Positions 1 through 6,517 of a DNA stretch of 10,377 bases are shown here, in pieces; position 1 is the stretch's first letter; each line of letters opens with the position of its first letter. The DNA is from Devosia sp. (GTDB lineage: Bacteria; Pseudomonadota; Alphaproteobacteria; Rhizobiales; Devosiaceae). The notes below the pieces were generated by a model. That model worked only from the letters and a program-made list of their open reading frames with translations, had not been told where the DNA came from and searched no databases. The translations under genes were made by a program, and so were the position numbers. Where the stretch lies: assembly GCA_028290245.1 (NCBI GenBank), contig JAQGKG010000461.1, positions 1-10,377 on the forward strand. Direction: 5' to 3'.

Positions 1-933
1 GCCGCAGATGACGTTTTGGCGGAACTGGTGCGCCGGCGCGATGCAGGTGGCATGAAGGTGTCGTGCTGGACGGTATGCCTGCACAACACTAGGCTTGGCA
101 TGCTGCATCCTGATGGTGTAACGCGCAACGCTTTCGGCGATCCGAATTACTACAATCTCTGCCCGTCCAATCCGGATGCGCGGGCCTATGTCACGACTCT
201 GGTCGAGGATGTGACGCATGGCTACAAGCCGGACATCATCGAGCTTGAAAGCCCGTCCTTCATGGGGTTTGCCCATGAATCCCATCACGAAAAAGACGGC
301 GTCGGCATTGTGCCGGAAGATGACTTCCTGCTGTCGCTGTGTTTTTGCCCGTCTTGTATCGACCGCGCTGCTAGCGCCGGTGTAGACGGCGATGCGGCAC
401 GCTCCACCGTCCGTCAATGGATTGTCGAGATGAGCGAACGCGAAATCCCGGAGGCACGTTGGCCGAACTTTCCGGCGGCTGGGCTCGACGTATTCAAGCC
501 CTGGCCCGAGGTTCATGCCTATCTGATCTGGCGGTTTGAACCGGTCACCAGCCTAGTGCGGGAAATCCGTGAACGCGCTTACGCCGGCACCAAGGTCTAC
601 CTCATCGACCTCAAGGACGGGTGGCTGGGCGGCTGCGATATAGTCGAAATCGGCAAAGTCTGTGACGGTGCTATCCTTTGCGCCTACTGGATGGAGCCAG
701 AGGCAGTTGAGGCGTTGATGCAAGAGGGGCGCAAGGCACTTGGCCCTGACAAATACCTGGGCGCCGGCTATCGGGTTTTCTATCCGGAGATGCCTTCTTC
801 CGACGCGCTGGTCGCGCGCAGCGAGGCGGCTATCAGGGGCGGCGCGGACGGTATCAATTACTACAATTACGGGCTTATTCCGGAAAAACGGTTAGGCTGG
901 ATCCGTAAGTCAGTCGACGCTATTACTGCCTAA
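1..933 (+). CDS. TIM-barrel glycoside-hydrolase-like protein, 3' part (5' end outside window)
   Basis: The reading frame is open from base 1 to a TAA at 931-933, giving 310 visible residues, so the true start lies upstream and the TTG at 16 is not needed as a start. Visible landmarks, counted from base 1: a TRNAFGDPNYYNLCP stretch at about 41-55, the acidic segment IIELESPSFMGF at 79-90, the His-rich HESHHEK at 92-98, a Cys cluster CFCPSC at 114-119, and late barrel-like strands such as GADGINYYNYG near the C-terminus. The order (strand-end acidic residues, aromatic-rich loops, a glycine-rich strand near the end) resembles uncharacterised family-10/42-like glycosidase TIM barrels often labelled hypothetical. 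No signal peptide can be judged because the N-terminus is missing. It lies 140 bp before the sugar transporter operon on the same strand, which fits a role in handling the same carbohydrate, but that is inference. The enzyme class is not certain and no substrate can be given. Confidence 0.6.
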   Translation, partial: AADDVLAELVRRRDAGGMKVSCWTVCLHNTRLGMLHPDGVTRNAFGDPNYYNLCPSNPDARAYVTTLVEDVTHGYKPDIIELESPSFMGFAHESHHEKDGVGIVPEDDFLLSLCFCPSCIDRAASAGVDGDAARSTVRQWIVEMSEREIPEARWPNFPAAGLDVFKPWPEVHAYLIWRFEPVTSLVREIRERAYAGTKVYLIDLKDGWLGGCDIVEIGKVCDGAILCAYWMEPEAVEALMQEGRKALGPDKYLGAGYRVFYPEMPSSDALVARSEAAIRGGADGINYYNYGLIPEKRLGWIRKSVDAITA

Positions 934-985
934 TCGCCTAAAATTGCAGCGTAAAATTGACTTGCATCAGTTTTCATCGATCAAC

Positions 986-1013
986 TTGACTTCTTGTATG
1001 GACAAGATAGCAT
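986..1013 (+). promoter_or_regulatory. Candidate sigma70-type promoter of the transporter operon
   Basis: TTGACT at 986-991 matches five of six bases of the -35 consensus. After a 16-bp spacer, TAGCAT at 1008-1013 matches four of six bases of the -10 consensus. Transcription would begin near 1020, leaving a leader of about 50 nt before the binding-protein start. The position, in the only sizeable gap upstream of the operon, supports the call; the -10 is weak. A second TTGACT at 957-962 has no good -10 partner. Confidence 0.5.
992..1007 (+). promoter_or_regulatory. Inverted repeat filling the promoter spacer; candidate GntR/HutC-type operator
   Basis: TCTTGT-ATGG-ACAAGA is a perfect 6-bp inverted repeat around a 4-bp centre and occupies exactly the spacer between the -35 and -10 elements. 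Its core GT-N4-AC is the layout typical of operators bound by GntR-superfamily regulators, and HutC-like proteins bind sites of the TTGT-N4-ACAA kind. A protein bound here would block RNA polymerase. The operon's own HutC-type regulator gene (7286-8101) is the natural candidate. The sequence shows the repeat; the binding partner is inferred. Confidence 0.5.
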
Positions 1014-1026
1014 CTTGATCGAGATG
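1011..1026 (+). repeat. Second imperfect palindrome at the predicted transcription start
   Basis: CATCTTGATCGAGATG pairs in seven of eight positions about its centre and overlaps the last bases of the -10 element and the expected start point. Its inner TTGATCGA is the exact inverted copy of TCGATCAA at 977-984, upstream of the -35; a further TCGATCA lies at 1037-1043. These could be a second operator set. However, TCGATCA also occurs inside coding sequence of this window, so chance is possible. Confidence 0.3.
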
Positions 1027-1059
1027 ACGGTCGCCATCGATCAGAACCGCGACCACAAC

Positions 1060-1066
1060 AAGGGAA
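1060..1066 (+). promoter_or_regulatory. Ribosome binding site of the sugar-binding protein gene
   Basis: AAGGGAA lies 8 nt (after the AGGGA core) before the ATG at 1074. It decides for that start over the ATGs at 1086 and 1089, whose spacing to the next purine run is too short. Confidence 0.6.
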
Positions 1067-1073
1067 CGCTTCA

Positions 1074-2074
1074 ATGCACAAAGGGATGATGGGACTCCTT
1101 TCGGCTGCTGTGATGGTAGCCGGTATGGCAACCTCGGCGCTGGCCGCCGACAAGTACATGATCGGCTACGACAACTACTTCATGGGCATAGCTGGTCGGT
1201 ACAACTGGCCGCCGAATTCAAGGCAGAAGCCGAGCGCATGTCCGATCGCCTCGACGTCGTGTACGTCGAAAGCGAAGGGAAGACCGAAAAGCAGATCTCC
1301 AATATCGAAGACCTGATCACCAAGGGCGTCGATGCAATCATCACCACACCAAACTCGCCCACCGCGCTGATCCCTGTGCTCAAGAAGGCTCGCGCCGCTG
1401 GCATCAAGGTCGTCCTGCTAGCCTCGACCATCAAGTCGCAGGATTATGACGCGCTGCTGACCGTCGATGACGTTGCTATCGGCACTGCCGGTGCCACCTG
1501 GCTGGTCGAACAGCTTGGCGGCAAGGGCAAAATTATCGCCCTTAACGGCATTGCCGGTATTTCGGTCAGCGACGACCGCTACAAGGGTGCAGAAGCCGTA
1601 TTCGATGCCAATCCTGGCATCCAGATTCTGTCGGCAGTCGACGCTTCGTGGGACTATGCCCAAGGCAAGCTTGCCGTCTCCAACCTGCTCGCTGCCAATC
1701 CCGAGATCGACGGCGTGTGGTCGCAGGGTGGTGCAATGACCCTCGGCGCCATCGATGCATTTGAAGCCGCCCAGCGTCCGCTGGTGCCAATGCCCGGTGA
1801 AGATAACAACGGTTACCTCAAGCGCTGGAAGGCGCTGGAATCGACCGGGTTCAAGTCCATCGGTACGGCCAAGCCCACTTGGCTCGGTTCAGAAGCGCTC
1901 AAGGTCACCATCGATCTGCTTGATGGCAAGGATGTGCCGCGCGATACGCTGTTGCCGGTGCCCACCATCACCGAAGCTAATATCGGTGAGTATGTGAAGC
2001 CCGATCTGTCGGACTCGTTCTGGGCCAGCACGCGCCTAAGCGACGATCAGGTCAAGGCTACCTTCGCCAACTGA
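1074..2074 (+). pseudogene. Sugar ABC transporter substrate-binding protein, broken by a -1 frameshift near 1188
   Basis: This is the periplasmic ligand-binding component of a CUT2 (ribose-type) transporter, a Peripla_BP_4-like two-lobed protein. The ATG frame at 1074 begins with a lysine followed by a hydrophobic run ending ALA-AD at residues 22-26, a clear Sec signal peptide with cleavage after Ala24, then DKYMIGYDNYFMG. The frame is then lost. From 1190 the next frame reads SWSVQLAAEFKAEAERMSD and continues through the core, including IEDLITKGVDAIITTPNSP, WDYAQGKLAVSNLLAANPEIDGVW in two parts, and a C-terminal linker, to TGA at 2072-2074. Adding one A at 1188-1189 would restore GGC-AAT-AGC (G-N-S) and give about 333 aa, normal for the family. 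As written, the first frame ends at 1316 and the second has no signal peptide, so no exported protein would be made. It is the first gene of the operon and is followed by a stabilising hairpin. The ligand is unknown. Sequencing error and true inactivation both remain possible. Confidence 0.85.
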
Positions 2075-2080
2075 AACGAC

Positions 2081-2107
2081 GGGCCGGGCAGCGAGCCTGC
2101 CCGGCCC
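2081..2107 (+). terminator. Perfect 11-bp GC-rich hairpin between binding-protein and ATPase genes
   Basis: GGGCCGGGCAG at 2081-2091 pairs with CTGCCCGGCCC at 2097-2107 around a 5-nt loop (CGAGC), starting 6 nt after the binding-protein stop. No T-run follows (only TTACC), so it is unlikely to be a complete intrinsic terminator. In many sugar ABC operons a hairpin in this spot protects the 3' end of the binding-protein mRNA and gives partial termination, so the binding protein is made in excess over the membrane parts. That role is inferred here. Confidence 0.7.
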
Positions 2108-2127
2108 TTACCAACCGGACCATTTCC

Positions 2128-3651
2128 ATGGCCTCACCCGCATTGCTTTCCCTGACCGGCGTTTCCAAGTCCTTCGGTGCCAACAAGGTGCTCAAGGGCG
2201 TGTCTCTCAGCGTTCAGCCGGGCGAAGTCTTGTGCCTCGTCGGTGAAAATGGCGCAGGCAAGTCGACGCTGATGCACATTATCGCCGGCACGTTTAGCGG
2301 CAATAGCGGCGAAATCATGCTGGATGGTGCGAGTTACAGGCCAGACTCGCCAAAAGCGGCGCGCGAACGTGGTGTAGCGCTGGCTTTGCAGGAAACCTCC
2401 ATACTTCCCGACCTAACGGCGGCAGAAAATGTGTTCTTCGGTTCCGAGCCCCGCAACCGACTCGGCTTCATCGACCAGGGCGCGTTGCACCGTGCCGCTG
2501 CTGCTCTGTTCTTTGATCTGGGATTTGCCTTGCAGCCGGATCGGCTCGGCGGATCATTGTCCGCTGCAGAACGGCAAATGGTGGAAATTGCCAAGGCGGC
2601 ACGGCTCGATCCTAAACTGCTTATCCTCGACGAGCCCACGGCATCGCTGTCCGCCCATGAGGCAAATCTGGTGCTGGCGGTGATGCGCCGACTGACCGTG
2701 CGCGGTGGAGCGGTCATCTTCATTTCCCATCGTCTCGACGAAGTCGTGGCAGCGGGCGACCGTGCCGTGGTGCTCAAGGATGGTGTACTGACGCTCGATG
2801 CAGTACGCGGCGACTTCGATCGCGATGCCTTGGTGAGAGCCATGGTCGGACGGACGCTGACAGATATTTTTCCGGCGCGTCCTGCTGTAGTCGAGACCAA
2901 TCCAATCCGTTTCCGTGTTGAGGACGGCCAGGCGAAGGGCCTCAAACCCATCAGTTTTTTCGTCCGGGCCGGCGGGGTGCTCGGCTTTGCCGGCCTCGAG
3001 GGACAGGGACAACGTCCTCTGGCGAGGGCGCTTTCAGGCATCACGGCATTCAAGAGCGGAACTGTTTCTCTGGACGGGCAGTCCCTGGCACTTTCCAGCC
3101 CGGCGGCTGCCATCGGCGCTGGCATGGCGAGCATTCCCGATGATCGCAAGCATGAGGGGTTGGCGCTCGATCTGCCCATCAAGATGAATATGAGCCTGTT
3201 TGCCCTATCGCGACAGACCCAGTGGGGCGTGCTGCCATTGCGTGCCGAGCGCGAGTTCGCCGAGGCGGCACGAGAGCGTTTCATGATCCGCTCCACCGAT
3301 ATAGATCAGAACGTCGGGCAACTGTCCGGCGGCAATCAGCAAAAGGTGGTGTTCCCGCGCTGGTTGGCCAATACGCCCAAGGTTCTAGTGCTGTACGAGC
3401 CGACCAAGGGGGTTGATGTCGGCGCCAAGACCGAAATTTATAAGCTGGTGGGCGAACTGACAGATCAGGGGGTCTCGGTAATCCTGATCAGCGCGGACAT
3501 GCTCGAACTCATCGGGCTGTGTGACCGTATTAACGTGCTCTACGAGGGCGCCATCGTCGGTGGTCTCGGTCATTCAGAGTTTGCTAAGGAAGAAATCATG
3601 CGCCTGGCCGCCGGTCCCGTAGGCGAAGGGGCCCTGCATGTCCTGGCTTAA
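2128..3651 (+). CDS. Sugar ABC transporter ATP-binding protein (two ATPase domains, RbsA/XylG type)
   Basis: This cytoplasmic motor subunit of a CUT2 sugar importer has 507 aa, the usual length for double-domain ATPases. Domain 1 is complete: Walker A GENGAGKST at 39-47, Q-loop Gln88, signature LSAAERQ at 144-150, Walker B LLILDEP at 164-170 and switch His201. Domain 2 is degenerate in its Walker A (GLEGQGQRPLAR, 289-300, with no P-loop Lys), has a good signature LSGGNQQKVV at 399-408, and a Walker B reading VLVLYEPTKGVD at 419-430 in which Tyr423 replaces the usual Asp. An asymmetric second site is normal in this family. The start at 2128 has only a weak upstream purine stretch. The gene follows a 53-bp gap holding a hairpin, and its end overlaps the first permease gene by 14 nt. 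It is intact, unlike two of its partner genes. The family is certain; the substrate is not. Confidence 0.93.
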   Translation: MASPALLSLTGVSKSFGANKVLKGVSLSVQPGEVLCLVGENGAGKSTLMHIIAGTFSGNSGEIMLDGASYRPDSPKAARERGVALALQETSILPDLTAAENVFFGSEPRNRLGFIDQGALHRAAAALFFDLGFALQPDRLGGSLSAAERQMVEIAKAARLDPKLLILDEPTASLSAHEANLVLAVMRRLTVRGGAVIFISHRLDEVVAAGDRAVVLKDGVLTLDAVRGDFDRDALVRAMVGRTLTDIFPARPAVVETNPIRFRVEDGQAKGLKPISFFVRAGGVLGFAGLEGQGQRPLARALSGITAFKSGTVSLDGQSLALSSPAAAIGAGMASIPDDRKHEGLALDLPIKMNMSLFALSRQTQWGVLPLRAEREFAEAARERFMIRSTDIDQNVGQLSGGNQQKVVFPRWLANTPKVLVLYEPTKGVDVGAKTEIYKLVGELTDQGVSVILISADMLELIGLCDRINVLYEGAIVGGLGHSEFAKEEIMRLAAGPVGEGALHVLA

Positions 3652-4585
3652 TGGCTCCATACGTTCCAACCTGAGCCTGGCAGTGCCTGCGCTGGTGCTG
3701 GCCCTCGTGGTAGCACTGATTGTGGGCATTTACGCGCCGACGTTCCTCCTGGCGGGCAATCTCGGCAACCTGGTCAACCGGGTCGTTCCGCTGGGCCTTG
3801 TGGCACTCGGTGAGGCTGTTGTGCTATTCGCCGGCCGGATTGATCTGTCGCTAGGTGCCATCATGAGCCTCGCTACAGCCCTGATGGCGACCCTCTCGGT
3901 GCAGATCGGTTGGCTGGCAATTCCGGAAGTGCTCAGCGACGGTGCGCTGTGCGGACTGTTCACAGCCGCGGGCGTGGTTTTGCTCCGCGTCAATCCGCTG
4001 ATCATGACGTTGGCGACCAGTGCCGTGGTCAAAGGCGCGACCCTGCTTATCCTGCCTTCACCCGGCGGCGAGGTCGACTACACCTGGTATGAGATGTTCT
4101 TCGGCATGGACGAGCCGCTCGGCCTTCCACTCTACCTGATCGTGTCGATCTTCCTTATCGCCTTCGTCGTGCTGGGCTGGACCCGGTTCGGCAGGACCCT
4201 CTATGCCGTCGGTTCGGACGAACGCTCGGCCTATGCAAATGGCGTCAATGTGAGGCTAATGGATGTTGCGGTGTTCACCATTGCTGGGGTTCTGGCTGCA
4301 GGGGCCGGCGTCGTTATGTCAATCCGCATCCTGTCCGGCGATCCGCTGATCGGGGATCCCTATACGCTCGACGCTATCGCGGCAGCTGTACTCGGCAGCG
4401 TGGCACTCAAGGGTGGGCGCGGCAATGTGCTGGGCGTACTAGCCGGGGTCATTGCCCTCGTCCTGATCAGCAACGCGTTCAACCTGCTCGAGATCGACAC
4501 CAATATCCAGGCCATCGTTAAGGGACTGATCTTTGTCCTGGCGCTGGTGTTCTTCATGCGTGGCAAAGCCGTGGAGACCGCGTGA
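3638..4585 (+). CDS. Sugar ABC transporter permease 1 (RbsC type)
   Basis: This inner-membrane channel subunit belongs to the BPD_transp_2 (LivH/RbsC-like) permeases and has 315 aa, the normal length. It shows many hydrophobic segments, starting with one at about residues 13-35. The conserved GRIDLSLGA lies at 66-74, the family's NPLIMTLAT at 119-127, the cytoplasmic coupling-loop segment GSDERSAYANGV at 192-203 and AAAVLGSVALKGGRG at 248-262. The ATG at 3638 overlaps the ATPase gene by 14 nt and has a good purine-rich site (GAAGGGG) about 7 nt upstream, so the two genes are probably translationally coupled. Its stop TGA overlaps the start of the next permease as TGATG. Two different permeases follow each other, so the transporter probably has a heterodimeric membrane core, as in rhamnose (RhaPQ) and autoinducer-2 (LsrCD) systems. 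Confidence 0.92.
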   Translation: MSWLNGSIRSNLSLAVPALVLALVVALIVGIYAPTFLLAGNLGNLVNRVVPLGLVALGEAVVLFAGRIDLSLGAIMSLATALMATLSVQIGWLAIPEVLSDGALCGLFTAAGVVLLRVNPLIMTLATSAVVKGATLLILPSPGGEVDYTWYEMFFGMDEPLGLPLYLIVSIFLIAFVVLGWTRFGRTLYAVGSDERSAYANGVNVRLMDVAVFTIAGVLAAGAGVVMSIRILSGDPLIGDPYTLDAIAAAVLGSVALKGGRGNVLGVLAGVIALVLISNAFNLLEIDTNIQAIVKGLIFVLALVFFMRGKAVETA

Positions 4586-5535
4586 TGAACGATGTCATTG
4601 CTCAATTCAAGCCATCGGCAGCCAGCCTCAGGGCCGTGCTGCTGCTGGCGATACTTCTCACTGTATTCTTTTTCGCGCTGGGCAGGTTCTCGCCGATGTT
4701 GGCGCTGGACAATGTGCGGCAGGCGGCGCCGCTTGGCGTCGTCGTTCTAGGCCAGGCTATCGTGCTGATGATGGGGCGGGTCGACCTCTCGGTGGGTGCA
4801 ACGGCATCACTCGCCAATATAGTCCTGTCGTCGGTGTTTGCCGGCAATATGGACAATGGTGCTCGCCTTGGCGGCGACGCTTGGTGCTGGCGTGCTAGTG
4901 GGGCTTATCAACGGCTTCATGGCCACTAAGCTGCGAATTCCCGCCTTCCTCGCGACGCTTGCGACATCGCTGATCATTGCCGGCCTCATCATCTACTTCA
5001 CCGGAGGCTCGCCCCGGGGCTCAGTGCCTGCGGGCTTCCGCGCCATCACGGAAAGCTGGCTGGCGGGCCTTGTGCCTTATTCGGCGATCATCTGGCTGGT
5101 GTTGCTGGCAGCGACGCTGTTCCTCGTTCACTTCACTATGCTGGGCCGCAAGATGCTGCTGTCTGGTGCCAATCCGACCGCAGCACGCCATTCCGGCATT
5201 CCAGCCGACGCGCTGGTAATCCTCAGTTTCGTGCTGTGCAGCGTGCTCGCCAGCATCGGCGGCATCCTGCTGTCGGCGATCACGGGCATGGCGAGCATCG
5301 GCGTGGGCAATGCCTATACGCTCGATTCCCTCGCAGCGGCCGTCATCGGTGGCGCCATCTTGCAGGCGGCGTGTTCCTGCCGCTGGGTGCGCTGGCTGGT
5401 ACGCTGATCCTCTTTTTCCTGCAGAGCCTATTGTATCTGCTGTCCTTGCCGCCTGCTGCCAAATTCATCGTCCAGGGCGGCATCATTATCCTGGCCTTGG
5501 CACTCGCCAATATCCGACAGGGGAAATCCTCATGA
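4585..5535 (+). pseudogene. Sugar ABC transporter permease 2 (RbsC type), with two cancelling frameshifts
   Basis: This is the second BPD_transp_2 permease of the importer. The frame starting at ATG 4585 (GTG 4582 is an alternative; GGAG lies 8 nt before the ATG) encodes hydrophobic segments and GRVDLSVGATASLANIV, the family hallmark. After ...GNMDN near 4857 the frame must change: the next frame reads VLALAATLGAGVLVGLINGF on to GNAYTLDSLAAAVIGGAIL, ending near 5362. Then the original frame resumes with GGVFLPLGALAGTL and runs to TGA at 5533-5535. One extra G at 4858 (or two lost bases) and one lost G between 5362 and 5363 (restoring L-A-G-G) explain this. The two changes cancel, giving about 316 aa, normal for the family. 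As written the protein would stop at 4929. The stop overlaps the next gene as ATGA. Every conserved part is present and in order, which favours sequence errors over decay. Confidence 0.83.
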
Positions 5536-6506
5536 GCTTCATCCGTACGCTGACCGGCGATATCGACCCGTCCGAATTGGGCGTAACCTATGCCCACGAT
5601 CACCTGTTCTGCATTCCGCCGCTGTGGAAGGAGAAGAAGATCGATGATTTCATGATCGATGACTTGGAAGCGTCGATCAAGGACGTCGAGCTGTTCACCG
5701 CTCAGGGCGGACAGGCCGTCTATGATGCCACAGCCATCGACTACGGCCGCGATCCAACGGCGCTCAAGACCATCTCCGAGCGCACCGGCATCAAGATCAT
5801 CGCCACTGCAGGGTTCAACAAGGCCGTGATGTGGCCGGGCCAGATGGCCGGAACCGGTGGCACCTTTCAGCAGTGGATCGACGGCCATTCGCGCGCCGAA
5901 ATCCGCGACCATGTGGTGAGCGAAGTCACCACCGGCATGGACGGCACCAGCCTGCGTGGCGGCGTCGTCAAGTTCGGCACCGGGTACAACACCATCAGCG
6001 ACAGCGAAGACAAGGTGATGCGCGCCGTGCTCGATGCGCACAAGCAGACCGGCGCCCCGCTGCATTCCCACACCGAGATGGGCACGATGATCCTGGAGCA
6101 ACTTGCCATCGTCAAAGCCGAAGGCGTCGATCCGACCCGGCTGACCATTGCCCATGTCGACCGCAACCCGGATCCATGGCTGCACGCCAAGGCCGCGCAA
6201 ACCGGCGCGTTCATGTGCTTCGATGGGATCAGCCGCGTCAAATATCACCCGGAAAGCGTGTTGATCGACTGCATCTTGCAACTGGTCAAGCGCGGCCATG
6301 AAAAGCAGCTGATGATCGGTGGCGATATCGCCCGCCGCACCATGTACCGCAATTACGGCGAGGGCGGTCTCGGTCTCGGCTATATCCTCGAGAGCTGGGT
6401 ACCGCGCTTTATCGAGGAAGCCGACGAATCCGGTTTCGACGGCAAGGGCCTCATCCACACGTTCATGGTCGAAAATCCCAAGCGCGCCTTCGTGTTCAGC
6501 AATTGA
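5532..6506 (+). CDS. Phosphotriesterase-family metal-dependent hydrolase (probable lactonase)
   Basis: This 324-aa cytosolic protein belongs to the amidohydrolase superfamily, phosphotriesterase (PTE) branch, COG1735. All binuclear-metal ligands are recognisable: HDH (His22, His24) after strand 1, the Lys of GGVVKFG (Lys147, expected to be carbamylated), His180 in TGAPLHSHTEMG, His208 in TIAHVDR, and the catalytic/metal Asp265 in IGGDIAR. No signal peptide is seen. Characterised COG1735 members without pesticide activity are often lactonases, including enzymes for sugar lactones or their phosphates, so a sugar-lactone hydrolase is the best guess from family and context; true phosphotriesterase activity is unlikely to be the native role. 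The start ATG at 5532 overlaps the permease stop as ATGA and has a strong AGGGGAA site about 6 nt upstream. The frame is open upstream to 5310, but that part is permease coding sequence. It is the first enzyme gene after the transporter. Confidence 0.88.
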   Translation: MSFIRTLTGDIDPSELGVTYAHDHLFCIPPLWKEKKIDDFMIDDLEASIKDVELFTAQGGQAVYDATAIDYGRDPTALKTISERTGIKIIATAGFNKAVMWPGQMAGTGGTFQQWIDGHSRAEIRDHVVSEVTTGMDGTSLRGGVVKFGTGYNTISDSEDKVMRAVLDAHKQTGAPLHSHTEMGTMILEQLAIVKAEGVDPTRLTIAHVDRNPDPWLHAKAAQTGAFMCFDGISRVKYHPESVLIDCILQLVKRGHEKQLMIGGDIARRTMYRNYGEGGLGLGYILESWVPRFIEEADESGFDGKGLIHTFMVENPKRAFVFSN

Positions 6507-6517
6507 GGAACTCCGTG
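6506..6517 (+). promoter_or_regulatory. Ribosome binding site deciding a GTG start for the creatininase-family gene
   Basis: AGGA at 6506-6509 stands 5 nt before GTG at 6515-6517. The alternative in-frame TTG at 6503, which overlaps the preceding stop as TTGA, has no purine-rich site in front of it. The GTG is therefore the better start. Confidence 0.6.

Noticed and set aside
939..959. Direct repeat TAAAATTG at 939-946 and 952-959
   Set aside because: It is an 8-bp AT-rich repeat just after a stop codon with no further structure; chance cannot be excluded.
2334..3296. Long minus-strand open frame opposite the ATPase gene
   Set aside because: It is a Ser/Arg/Pro-rich shadow of a clearly conserved ATPase with no family features of its own.
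5310..5531. Long N-terminal extension of the phosphotriesterase-like frame back to 5310
   Set aside because: The extension covers coding sequence of permease 2 in another frame, is rich in Arg/Ser/Pro as shadow frames are, and the ATG at 5532 has a strong ribosome site and an ATGA overlap.
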